A stretch of 64,000 bases of DNA from Strigamia acuminata. Taxonomy: Eukaryota; Arthropoda; Chilopoda; Geophilomorpha; Linotaeniidae. Within the stretch, counting starts at the first letter, position 1; every line of letters starts with the position of its first letter. The stretch spans positions 5,828,001 to 5,892,000 of the forward strand of contig OX442322.1 in NCBI GenBank assembly GCA_949358305.1, in the 5' to 3' direction. The notes below the pieces were generated by a model. It was not told where the DNA came from, did not search any database, and worked only from the letters and a program-made list of their open reading frames with translations. Positions 54,394 to 64,000 of this stretch are shown one piece after another. The position numbers were made by a program, and so were the translations under genes.

Positions 54394-56592
54394 TCTTTGA
54401 TCTCGGGTCTACTCCGGAGTGGAGTTCGCTGGCCTGGCGGATAAAAATATATGTCCCATTGTCCTTTTGTTGTCCCAGACTGACGCTGCACCTCTTCCCT
54501 TTCCCACCCAGGTTTATTCGGAATGGGAGTTCTAAACGCTACCCTGGTGGGTCTCAACGGCGTTGTAGCAACAGGGACTTGTTTATGCGTTGTAACAAAG
54601 GGATGAATTACAGGGGGAGCAGGTGGAGCAGGCAGCGCAAGCGGCGCAACCGTAGGTTTGGGTATGGTCTTTGGGGGTTGTGACGGTTCATCATCATCGC
54701 TCTCATCACTGGAGTCAATTGGATTGTAAAAGGAATCATTGCCATCAGATATGTCAAAAGGGCTGTCACCGACGTGTGTCTTCACCACATCTTTGTAGAC
54801 TTTTGACTCATCTATCTTAAGATGTTTATTTTCATAAACATCGTCTGAAATTGGATCCCATATCCTGTACCCCCGGGTTCCCATCGCATAGCCCACAATA
54901 ACTCCTTTCCAGGCCCTTGGTTCAAGTTTGGTCTTCCGGTGTGCTTTAGGGATATGCACATAAGCAAGTGCCCCCGGTATGCGCAAATGTGTTACCGATA
55001 AAGGGCGTTTCCGCCAAAGCACGTATGGAATTTGATTGTTCAGGCGTGCATGGGGATACCGGTTCTTTAAATAAATGACAGTCATTGCTAGTTCTGCCCA
55101 TAAAGATTTGGGCAGTCCCAAACTCAGCAATATAGCCCTAGGTCCTATTTACTCTCTCGGCTACCCCGTTCATCTCAGCACTAAAGCTGTTAGTCCTCTG
55201 AAAGGTGACGCCTAAATTTGTTAGAAAATTCTCAAATTCCCTGGAAACAAACTCGCCCCCTCTATCAGTACGGATAGATTTGATTTTGGAACCACTCAAA
55301 CGTTCTACGCGCATATGGAAATTCTTGTATGTCTCAAAAACCTTTTCTTTAGTTTTCAGGGGAAAAATCCAAGAATAGCGAGTACTGTCGTCAATAATGC
55401 AAAGCAAATACTTTGCTCCTCCCAATGATGGAATTTGACAAGGCCCCCACAAATCCATGTGTAATAATTCTAATGGATTAGTAGTCAATACTCTACTTTC
55501 TGATCGGAAACTAGCTCTCGTAGACTTTGAAATTTCGCAATTCTCACACAATCCCTTATGGACATGATCATGAAAGTCAATACCTTTTACATCTTTGTTA
55601 CTTGTCAAATAGTTTAAACCTTTGGTATACATGTGTGCATATCTTTGATGCCACACATTTACACTAACACTATGACTCTCAGGCCTGCTTGATGTGTTGG
55701 TCAGTGTATCAATGTGCGAAACATTTAAACATGGCTTGTCAGCCGACTTGCACTTCACTGGACCAACTACTCGGTATAAACCACCGTCGAGTTTTCCTAA
55801 CATCAGACAAACCTTTGAATCATTTTGGTAAATACGCATAACATTATTAAAAATATCAATATGACACTTTGAACAATCAATCTTACCAATAGAAATTAAA
55901 TTTCGTTTGAAACCTTTGACATAATACACATTATTCAACGTAATTTCTTTCACAATTCCATCTACTTTCACAGATAACTCAATGGTACCTCGTCCGGTAA
56001 TACTCGATGATCCTTCACCGAGTTCCAAACGCATCGGGGTTAATTCGGTGAAGTCATAAAATAAGTCACGATTACCGCATACATGATGTGACGCACATGA
56101 GTCCAAATACCAATCACTCAGTTGATTTTCGACCGTTGCACTGCAGACTAAAGATGAACCAATGACATTTGCAAACCATGCCGCTTTCCCCGAATGGCTC
56201 TCTGGTTGCGCCTTTTGAACGTGCCCACCTTTCTTACCACGATCACGTCCCCGTCCGCGACCTCTGGATTTTTGATCGCCCTTTGAAACTTTGGGCGCCG
56301 TACAGTCACGTGCGTAATGGCCTGGTAATCCGCAGTTGTAGCAAATCAGGGACTCGGTGCTTGATTTGCTCTGGCTGGTCTTACTTGAACTCGCATCACT
56401 TCTACCTTGTTGATTCATGTAATATGCGACAGTTGTCTCCATGGCTTTGTCACTTTCCGCAGACAAGCGACGACGATTTGCTTCAGCCAACAACGATTTC
56501 GAGACTTTATCGAAGGTGAAATCTGCTTTGGACCACTGATAAATTGCTTGAACTTGGTGCTCATAATCTTTACCAATGCGATTTATCAATAA
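54394..56592 (-). pseudogene. gag-pol: Copia-C gag (rear), protease and integrase
   Basis: From 56592 the frame continues gag (LINRIGKDYEHQ, YQWSKADFTFDKVSKSLL), then a CCHC knuckle CYNCGLPGHYARDC at about 56302-56343, protease with WYLDSCASHHVCG, and integrase (HQRYAHMYTKGL, CENCEISKS, HMDLWGPCQ, RTDRGGEF, NGVAERVNR). At 55140-55138 a stop and a single-base frame change follow NRT; the next frame resumes as AILLSLGLPKSLWAEL (55130 downward) through the linker to EIKEY, where Gypsy-U1 is inserted. This family is more diverged from Copia-B/R/L than those are from one another. Confidence 0.88.
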
Positions 56593-56596
56593 ATAT

Positions 56597-57164
56597 TGTC
56601 ACGTGTACGAACCGTGCCAATTAATGCGCGATTCGTAACACGTAATTCGATTTATTATTATTAAATGTTGCTAAATTTCGGCCACAGATGGCGCTGACGG
56701 TTGGACTCCGTCATTGCCATGTGATGGACTGATCAATTAGATTATGGGGTTTATGGCAGATTTGCTATAAATAAGGAGCCCGCACTAAGACAGGTCCTAA
56801 TCACTTTTGCTTTTCAGCTCTAGAGAGTCTGATGTCGCCTCATTACAGAGCGCGGCTGATGACTATAAAACCATAGTTACATCGCATTTAAGATATCACA
56901 CAGTTGTTTATAACCCAGTTAATAACGGTTGTACAAATTAATAAGAATGTAAAAATGATAGTTTATCCGGATAACATTCCAAACTGTTTGAGAATAAATG
57001 TAACTGAATTTGAAAGGGATCGAACAAACTTTGTTTGTCCGGTCAAATAAAACTGAATTGAATTTAAACATAAAACCAATCTCATCCTTTCCTGTCACAC
57101 TCACTAAAACCCCAAATAAAACACGTTGCGTGGAAACCTAATTAGGCCCGGAAGCCACGTAACA
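56597..57164 (+). repeat. Solo LTR of a Gypsy-U2-type element
   Basis: 568 bp, begins TGTCACGTGTACG and ends GCCACGTAACA, with target duplication atat at 56593-56596 and 57165-57168. It is closely similar to the Gypsy-U2 LTR (59434-60006, opposite strand). AGATGGCGC lies at 56686-56694. No internal sequence remains, so it arose by LTR-LTR recombination. It splits Copia-C gag between NKAYC and INRIGK. Confidence 0.92.
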
Positions 57165-57168
57165 ATAT

Positions 57169-57638
57169 GCTTTATTACTGTCCTGTGGCTTTAAGTGGTC
57201 CCCTGCAGCTGTCAAATCGTCGGCAGCCTTCTCAACACGTGAAATAAACGCGTCAACCTCCTCATTATCCAAGCGGCGCATTAAATAAAAATTCTCGATT
57301 AATACCGCTTCACGGGCTAAGGAGCTGGGTTCAAATAAAGCCTTAAGATGGTCCCAAACCTCCTTGGTTGTCTTGAATTTCATCGCCGCTGGCTGCAACC
57401 TCGGTACAATGCATTGCAGAATGATGGCACGAGACTTCGCTTTATTCTTTTCAAAGCGGTCCTTCATATCCTGGCTGGCTGTTGCTGCATCAGGTGCTTC
57501 TTGCTTTCCAGTGGCAAATGGCCAAAGTCCTTTTTCTTCTAATAAAAGCTGAACATCTATGGCCCACTGGATATAATTTACTTTATCCAGCTTGGTGATC
57601 CCTGCAGACGCTGACCTGGTGATATCCTTCTCAGCCAT
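57169..57638 (-). pseudogene. gag: Copia-C gag N-terminal part
   Basis: Starts at ATG 57638 (MAEKDITRSAS), open for about 156 codons to the solo LTR. It shows the copia gag pattern: KLDKVNYIQWAIDVQLLL, VWDHLKALFEPSSLAREAV and DAFISRVEKAADDL. The frame resumes at 56592 beyond the inserted LTR. An upstream in-frame start at 57701 would add 21 residues from the leader; 57638 fits other copia gags better. Confidence 0.87.
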
Positions 57639-57784
57639 GGCGAAATTCTGCAAATTTAATAAGAAGACGGCAGAAAAAGTTCCAGAAATTGTAAAAATCA
57701 AAATTTTTACCTTTTATTGCCCAAAATGGTCATTGGGCAATTTTCCAGCTTTGGTCAGCAGCCAAACCATCCTCTGCTACCAAT
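57639..57784 (-). other. Copia-C short leader and primer-binding site
   Basis: About 130-nt leader. The PBS at 57767-57782 reads TGGTAGCAGAGGATGG on the minus strand, matching initiator tRNA-Met, 2 nt from the LTR end. Confidence 0.88.
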
Positions 57785-58589
57785 TGATGACCACTGGTGG
57801 CTGCTGACCCGGTGTTGGACAGTGGAAGCGGTGCCCAACTCGAAATACTGGTAAAAATCACAAAATTCCAAAATTTCGTTTTTGACAGAAATCCACGTAT
57901 ACGTCGGCGGGAGCCGGGGCCTCGTCCTGGGCATAAAAAGTACGCGATTTGCGGTGCGAACAGAAATGTTCCGAAATTGCACCAAACGTCCCAAATTTGC
58001 TGGCTAAAGCTGTGGCCGCACTTCTGTGCTTATAATGCCAATATATAAAGTTAATTATGACAAATTCAACTTACTGACACCTGGTAAAAATGAAAATGTT
58101 GAGCCATTTATTTGCAGCTTCATACAGGACTGGAGGCAGCCATTTTTGCACTCTCAAAACCAGATACAGAATATAATCTCAAAGCATAGGTTACAAGTAT
58201 TATGTATAAATACAGGATAAATCATAAATGTTTGCATCATAAATAATTCTATTACAATACAAAAAGCATGGATCAATCACACACATATCTGAATGGTTGT
58301 GATTGATCTTACAAATTCAAACAATAATTTTATATACATAAAAGGCAATTGTCATTTGAATCAAATAAATTATTACATTTATATGGGGCTTATAAAGAAA
58401 TACAACAATTGCACAAGCTATAAGATCAAAAATAAACAAATACTTTCTTTAATCATATCAACAGCAAATTAAACTATTTTCACACTGCACATAAGATATG
58501 ACAATTAGACATAACAATGGTTATTTTTCACATTGTTTATGCACGACATTTCAACCAATGGATAACTTTTTATTTACAAAATGCTAACA
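57785..58589 (-). repeat. Copia-C 5' LTR
   Basis: 805 bp. Minus strand begins TGTTAGCATTTTG and ends GTGGTCATCA. It matches 30446-30971 plus 44103-44381 almost perfectly (for example cacgaaatt at 30518 versus cacaaaatt here). Confidence 0.94.
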
Positions 58590-58780
58590 CGTTGTCCTAC
58601 GTTTAAAAACGTAGCTGGAAGCGGAGAAAACGTTGTCACGTTGTGGAAACGTCGTGGCAAATCGTCGGGAGCTGAAAAATACAAATTAAGCCGAAAATTG
58701 CGAAATTCGCGAAATTTAGCGATAAATTAGTGGAAATTCGCGTGCTATTGTTGGAAAGCCAACCATCCTCTGCTACCAAC
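58590..58780 (-). mobile_element. Copia-D leader segment (right part) and primer-binding site
   Basis: Continuation of the Copia-D leader after the Copia-C insertion. Duplicated cgttg lies at 58590-58594. The PBS TGGTAGCAGAGGATGG is on the minus strand at 58763-58778. ACGTTGT and TCGCGAAATT words recur as in the other copia leaders. Confidence 0.8.
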
Positions 58781-59433
58781 TGTAGCAGAGGACGAAAATA
58801 TGCACGAAATATCATGCAAACAAAGCAAAAACGACGTTGTCGAAACGATAATGGCGGCGCCCGACCGGGGCGCACGTTATCGTAAATGGAGCGACGTCTG
58901 CACGACGCGCACTAAAGAACCACTAAGGAAACGCCGAAATAAACACTAAGCATTTATTAAAGGCGTGCTAAAGAATGCCAAACACTTAAAATAATATAAA
59001 AGTTTAATTGAAAAGTGATAACTTACACATCGAATCCATTTCTGGATGAGAGATACAATTGCGACCGTGTGTCGCCATGTTGGAAAACAAGTGAACAAGC
59101 ACACGCCAACTGGTGGCGGAATAACACATTATTAGTATCAAATATGATAAGGGATGCATTGTGCTTAATGCTAAATTATAAATAAGCGAGTGCATTATGC
59201 CAAATGCACATGAAATGATTGCAAAGCAGGATAATAATACGGAATTAAATAATGCGTCGAATAAACGTAATTATAAATGAAATATCAAGAGATATGAACA
59301 GAATATAATATTGGAACACATTCTAGAGTACATTACGTACAGTACGTCAACAGAAGCGTCGGTAAATGCCCACAATTGGCTCGTCGTACATCCGGACAAT
59401 TCAATCGCCAAATTGGCCGTATTTGCGACATAT
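58781..59433 (-). repeat. Copia-D 5' LTR, interrupted by Gypsy-U2
   Basis: At least 653 bp. The minus-strand end is CTGCTACA, 2 nt before the PBS. The LTR start is not reached because Gypsy-U2 begins at 59434. A TGGCGACAC motif lies on the minus strand near 59071-59079 in a context similar to the YY1-like site of Copia-R. Confidence 0.7.
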
Positions 59434-60006
59434 TGTTACGTGGATTCTGGCCCTTTCTGACCGAGGTCCACGTGACTGTTGTTAAATGAGTGAGGGGAAT
59501 GAATGAGGCGTTGTTTATGGTTTTTAAATTCAACTCTAATCTTTATTAGACCGGACAGACAAAGTCTGTTCGACCTTCTTTAAATGTACGCTTTACAAAT
59601 CGAATAATTAAACATTATTAACTTTGAATGAAATGACATTTACATTATTTAAATTCACTACAATTAAATAAACACTTTAACAACCGGGTGATAAATTGTA
59701 TAATTCATAAATACTGAAGATAGCCGTCAGCCGTACTCTTTGTTTATTGGGCGACATTAGGCTAGTGATTTTAATTGATGTTTCCTGCAAAGCAACATAA
59801 GGTTAAGTGAGCTGTCTTAGAGTGGGTTAGTTCATAGGAAATCTCTTATTCTATCCTTAATCAAATTGATCGGTCCAACAGACGACGATGACGGTTTCCA
59901 ATCGCCTGCGCCATCTGTTGCCGAAATTTAGCAACATTTAACTAATAATGAATCGAATTACGTGTTACGAATCGCGCATTAATTGGCACGGTTCGTACAT
60001 GTGACA
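59434..60006 (-). repeat. Gypsy-U2 3' LTR
   Basis: 573 bp. Minus strand begins TGTCACATGTACG and ends CCACGTAACA. AGATGGCGC lies on the minus strand at 59908-59916. It is preceded on the minus strand by the polypurine tract AAAAAAGGGAGT (60007-60018). It matches the solo LTR at 56597-57164. Confidence 0.92.
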
Positions 60007-60018
60007 ACTCCCTTTTTT

Positions 60019-60303
60019 GCTGTGTTTTGGACCCCAAAATACAAATTTCGCTCCAGACAGGTCTTTTTTATAGTCGGACATTCTTAAGGAATGTTCGGTT
60101 GCTTTTTTTTTTTTTTTTCATACAAGTTATCACTCAGCTGTTTTACAATTATATCTCAAAATCAAAAGAAAATTTCACAATTTTTACATGTACTCCCTTT
60201 TAGTTTAATTTATACAGGTCTTTAGTATTTCTGTTTTATTTTACATGTTTTTGAAATGAAATGAAAAAGTACAAAACTCAAATAACTCAAAACAAAATTA
60301 AAC
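60019..60303 (-). other. Gypsy-U2 3' UTR
   Basis: 285 bp of A-rich (minus strand) untranslated sequence between the ORF3 stop and the PPT. No gene is supported. Confidence 0.75.
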
Positions 60304-61735
60304 TTAGATTTCTTCGAAAGGTTTGAATTTTCCATGCTGGATCTCGTACAGGATTCGAACTCGCAACTCCGAGCCTTCCGCTAACTTCATCAGGTCTCGG
60401 CACTCAACATATCTGCGAGCAAAGTGCAAAATCATAGGCCCGCAGCTATCCCCATCGAGCTGGGCTGCTTTTGGAGGTTCCCACGTCTCGTAACTCGGTA
60501 TTTCGTATCCAGAACCTCTCAAGTTGAGTTTGATGTTGTTCCACCATGTAAAATGATCTAAGTGTGGCTTCCCCGACGAGTCGTAGAACCCCACACACGG
60601 CGGAGAACGCTCCATATCGAACACGTATATGATCCAGTGTTCCTCCGCCGGTATGGGGAAGAACCAGATCTTGTGCTCCTTTTTTGGTTGGTCCACTTGG
60701 TCGCGAAACCAACACCATGTATTGTCCTTTCATCAGTTTCGCCACGGTTGCCACTGGAAACGCATAAACTATAGGATAACGCTTCATCAACATACCCAAA
60801 TAATAATCGACCACCGTGTCGTGAACCCAAGATATTCGGCCTGGCATTAATGCTCCCAAAGCAATCATCTCTCTGGGGCCGACTGCGATATGTGGTCGCA
60901 ATTCCGACACATACATTGGCTCATCTGGGTGGTGTTGAAAATACTTTGGCCATTTCTCCAGGGCTTCCATCGCTTTATCTGCAGGGATCTTAACTTCGTA
61001 ATCAACTGGTGGTAACGGCAAATTGATTCGCGGATCATAGAGCGCTGTTCTCTTCCCTAATTCTTTTGCGCGATCCACTTTATTACGAATCTTCGCTTCT
61101 TCCAGGATCAAAACCTGTGCCTCCTGCTTATAGGCTTGAAAGATTGGTCGTCCTTCCGCGCCCCTCGGTTGAAGAGGAATAACCGCCGCCGCTAGATTTC
61201 TCTGTTCAACGTTAATCTCCAGCAAACAACGGAAATTTCTCCTCACCGCTCGCTGAGATTGCTCTCGAATGATTCTCAAACCCCTTGGCGTCAGTTTTTT
61301 TTTCTCAATACCTTCCGTTTAACGACGCAAGATTCTGTTACGCTTACGCCGCTCCTGACGATTCTTCCTTTTAATGAACTTCGGGTCGTTTGGATCTAGC
61401 ATCTTCGGTGGCTGGTTGTGACCTTTCTTACGTCTATCGGTAAATGGGCGTTCAAACTGGACTATGTCCTCCAATTTAACCGTTTTGCTGGTACCCGCTG
61501 TTGGATTGTTCAGATCTATACTCCTATCGTACCAGTTCCACATGGCCATCGGGTCAATCTCTGCTTCAGCTTGATCAGGCATCGCATCGTTTAAGTTCGT
61601 TGACTCTTCAGTTGGTTCAATCGGCTCAACTTCAATTGGTTCGGTTGGTTCGTATTCTGGTATTTCGAACTCGTCGCTCTCGTCTGAGCTCGAATGGATG
61701 TCCATCCTGTCGGATTTGCTTGCCATACTTTCCAT
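60304..61735 (-). pseudogene. Gypsy-U2 ORF3: decayed Ulp1/adenain-like protease
   Basis: The start is ATG 61735 (MESMASKSDRMD, aligning with MDEMASKFDRMD of Gypsy-U1). There is an acidic N-terminus with TSKTVKLEDIV and RPFTDRRKK, then a basic stretch. An in-frame TAA at 61321-61319 interrupts it; the frame continues in phase to about 60700, where a single-base-type frameshift occurs, and the protease end is read in the next frame to 60304. The catalytic layout is kept: IWFFPIPAEEHW (His), VGFYDSSG (Asp), AAQLDGDSCGP (Gln and Cys, six apart). Flanking similarity to U1 is moderate (GRISWVHDTVVDYYL versus GRQSWTYDSVVDYYL), so the protease was present before the two lineages split. This copy is not functional as read. 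Confidence 0.85.
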
Positions 61736-62657
61736 TTGATGGTCCTTCGCACTATCACTAAGCACTAAACGATTCCAACCTACTTATGAAGAAAATAAAA
61801 CAAAATAAAATTAAATTAAATAATATCAATTATATTATGCCTAATAAATAAAATTATTCCTATTGTAAATAAATGTTTCATAATAAACTTCAATCACTCA
61901 ATTATTTCTAAAAGAATTTCAAATTAATTAAATTTTTTCTTTCATTTTTCAAGTTTTCTTTAAAAAAATCATTAATATTTTCAAAAACAAACATCAACTT
62001 ATTCTATTTTACTTATTTACAATAAATTATTCTTATCAAAATTCAATCAAATTTCCATCAAAAAATATTTACATTTATCAAACTTGTTCAATTTTAACAA
62101 AGTTCGCAATGAATTTGCTTATCGCGTCTCGAATCATTCGTGTTGTTAGAACTAAATTTTCAATTCCTCTTTGAAATTTATTTTAATTTACTCTACTATG
62201 CTATTAAATTCAGCATTTTATAATTTTAAAATTTTACCTAAATTGTTAAGCCTAATTAAAATTCAATGCAGATGAACGAAGATCGCGCTGGGTCCTTCCG
62301 CGTCCCCGCCATTCGCACTTTCATTACTTCTTATTTATACCTTAAAATCATTTTATTTCACACTAATGTGTCATTAAATTTAACTCCTAATTATTTAAAA
62401 TTTCAATTTTAAAATATTTTCACCTAATTAAAATTCTAACACGAATGAACGAACATGGCGATTAGTTTCACTTTACGAAAATCGCTCAAAAAAAACGTTT
62501 AAAATCTCAAAATTCATCTCTAAAATCACTTAAAATTATCAATATCATTCATACAAACCTTTTGAAACACAATTTTATACACAAAATATAAATAAATAGA
62601 CAAAAAAGGATTTTGTTTCCGGGTCACACTATGAGTTCGTGTTCACCGTAGCAAGAA
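61736..62657 (-). other. Gypsy-U2 spacer between pol and ORF3
   Basis: 922 bp, very AT-rich, about twice the length of the Gypsy-U1 spacer. A T-rich tract ending TAAGTAG (minus strand, about 61783-61820) precedes ORF3 and could be a 3' splice site. No gene is supported. Confidence 0.65.
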
Positions 62658-64000
62658 TCAATAGCAATGGCAATAGTCTTTTCGTTTCTGCGGTCTGAGT
62701 CTGCGCGACCGGAAATCGTCTTTTTGTGTATTTGCGCCATCTTGTGGCGGATTTTTAAGTTGATTTTCATTATTTCCTATCAAAGGCTGTGGTTCAAATA
62801 GCTATTTTAACGAGATTTGTTCTGTATCGTCCATGTAACGTTCCTTTGGTTTGATTTTCATCTTTTTAACTGGTTTTTCGATGTGTTCTACTACAATTTC
62901 TCCTTTTTTACTGATTTTCTTTACTTTATCAGCAAATTTCACTTTCTTTTCTGGTAAATCTTTCAAAACTTCATCTATTTCTGGTTCAACTCGTTCTTTA
63001 TACGGTTTTAGTCTTTCTACATTCACTATATCTCTTTTCTTTCTTGTTGAATTGATTATTTCGTAATCATTCGGTGCAGTTCTTCGCACAATTTCGTATG
63101 GGCCGGAAAATTGTGGTAAAAGCTTCTCTGACAAGCCAACTTTTCTGTTGATGGTTTTCAAATAAACCAATTCACCTAGTTCAAACTCTTTGTTGACTCT
63201 ATCTTCATCAAACCTTTTCTTGCTTTTTGCAGATTGTTTTTCTAATCTTTCATTTGCAATTTTCCTGGCTGCTCGAATAAATTTCGCTGTCCTTAAAGTA
63301 AATTCTTTCTGTGGCAAATCAAGATTTACATCTACTGTCAAATCCACGTCATATCCTCGTAAGAGATAGTGTGGTGTATAGCCTGTTGTTTCATGAACTC
63401 CCGTGTTATATGAAAACAGAAGAAATGGAAGAAACTCGTTCCAGTCAGTATGTTCGTCGTTGACGTAACTTTGCAACATTTTTGCGAATGTCGCATTAAA
63501 TCTCTCAGTTAATCCGTTTGTTCTTGGATGACATCCTGACGTAGTTTTATACAAACTTTTAAACATATTTGAGACTTCCTCAACCATTTTATTTCTGTAT
63601 TCCGTTCCACGGTCGCTTAAAATTTCCCTTGGGCTGCCTTCTTTCAGAATCACTTCATACAACAAAGTTTTCGCTGCTTCTAAAGCTGTAGCTACTGCTG
63701 CTGGTCTAGCTATTGCAGATCTCGAAAGATAATCAGTTACAACAAAAACATGTTTATTTCCAAGTCGTGATAATGGAAATGGTCCAAGTGTATCTATTCC
63801 AATTCGTTCAAAGGGCTTTGAAACTGTCGACCATGGCTGCATTAATCCTTTAGCTGGTGTTGTCATTGTTTTTGCTTTTGCGCAGTGTTGGCAGGACAAG
63901 ACGTAATTTCTAACATCTTTGTAAATTCTTGTCCAGAAGAATCGTGTTCTTATTCGTTTCCACGTTTTTGCCAATCCCAAATGAGCTCCTAGTAATCCAT
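62658..64000 (-). pseudogene. pol: Gypsy-U2 Pol, C-terminal part (integrase)
   Basis: The frame is open from the window edge to TAG 62804-62802, then continues about 47 codons to TGA 62660-62658; Gypsy-U1 has a sense codon at that TAG. It carries the integrase zinc module (GAHLGLAKTWKR to CQHCAKAK), DDE motifs (GIDTLGPFP, LSDRGTEYR, TNGLTERFN), the GPY/F-type segment LLPQFSGPYEIV and the conserved tail DDTEQISLK and FRSRRLRPQ. Over this region it is clearly homologous to Gypsy-U1 Pol. RT and upstream domains lie beyond the window. Whether the TAG is a fixed earlier terminus or decay is not certain. Confidence 0.88.

Larger units (their letters stand above)
30446..58589 (-). mobile_element. 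Copia-C: Ty1/copia element hosting three gypsy insertions
   Basis: LTRs of 805 bp: the 5' LTR is 57785-58589; the 3' LTR is 30446-30971 plus 44103-44381, split by Gypsy-A2. The target duplication cgttg lies at 30441-30445 and 58590-58594. Internal parts: gag 57638-57169 and 56592 onward, integrase to about 54394, then RT start and RNase H end (45372-44676). Nested insertions are Gypsy-A2, Gypsy-U1 and a solo LTR. An internal deletion of most of RT/RNase H and a frameshift make it inactive. Confidence 0.92.
59434..64000 (-). mobile_element. Gypsy-U2: 3' part of a decayed Ulp1-bearing gypsy element
   Basis: From its 3' end: LTR 59434-60006, PPT, Ulp1-like ORF3 (broken), AT-rich spacer, C-terminal pol running off the window. 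The left flanking tetranucleotide is atat (59430-59433), the same target as Gypsy-U1 and the solo LTR. It is a diverged relative of Gypsy-U1 with collinear gene order. Confidence 0.9.

Overview
The window looks like a purely repetitive stretch of an animal genome, most likely an arthropod (inference; no host gene is present to decide the lineage). Essentially every base can be assigned to LTR retrotransposons of two superfamilies, Ty1/copia and Ty3/gypsy, inserted into one another. I see no host protein gene, no tRNA or rRNA gene and no CRISPR. The animal assignment rests on primer-binding sites that match my recollection of animal initiator-Met and Gln tRNA 3' ends, plus metazoan-type gag/pol proteins. 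Element names below are local labels.

Layout, left to right. 1-825: start of a minus-strand copia gag (Copia-L), cut by the window edge. 826-13967: full-length plus-strand gypsy (Gypsy-A1; 1647-bp LTRs, TSD atgt) with gag, pol (one nonsense codon) and an intact third ORF. 13972-17866 and 25088-26863: a broken minus-strand copia (Copia-R). 17867-25087: a young plus-strand copia (Copia-B; 517-bp LTRs, TSD gataa) inside Copia-R gag. 26864-30157: 3' end of a third, plus-strand gypsy (Gypsy-A3): the rear of its third ORF and a 1738-bp 3' LTR. 30158-30445 and 58590-59433: leader and 5' LTR of an old minus-strand copia (Copia-D). 30446-58589: minus-strand Copia-C (805-bp LTRs, TSD cgttg), itself carrying three insertions: Gypsy-A2 (30972-44098, minus, TSD tctt) in its 3' LTR, Gypsy-U1 (45373-54389, plus, TSD atat) in its pol, and a solo gypsy LTR (56597-57164, TSD atat) in its gag. 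59434-64000: 3' half of a second, decayed Gypsy-U element (Gypsy-U2, minus) inserted in the Copia-D LTR.

The most interesting content is the third ORF of the gypsy elements. In Gypsy-U it lies between pol and the 3' LTR, where retroviruses carry env, but encodes a 457-residue protein whose C-terminal half has the His-Asp-Gln-Cys layout of Ulp1/adenain-type (C48/C5) cysteine proteases. U1 has LTRs that look identical and all three ORFs open, so it may be recent or active. U2 is a diverged relative with the same protease motifs despite decay. Gypsy-A carries a different third ORF, a 536-residue soluble protein with a cysteine-rich CxxC/DnaJ-like zinc cluster, open in both A1 and A2 although gag or pol is broken in each, and recognisable in A3. 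The third ORFs checked (A1, U1, U2) follow a pyrimidine-rich tract ending in AG, suggesting a spliced subgenomic mRNA.

Expression logic: in Gypsy-A, gag and pol are linked by a textbook -1 frameshift signal (A AAA AAC, the gag stop, then a perfect 8-bp hairpin). The copia elements use one gag-pol frame. All four copia PBSs match initiator tRNA-Met; Gypsy-A uses a tRNA-Gln PBS.
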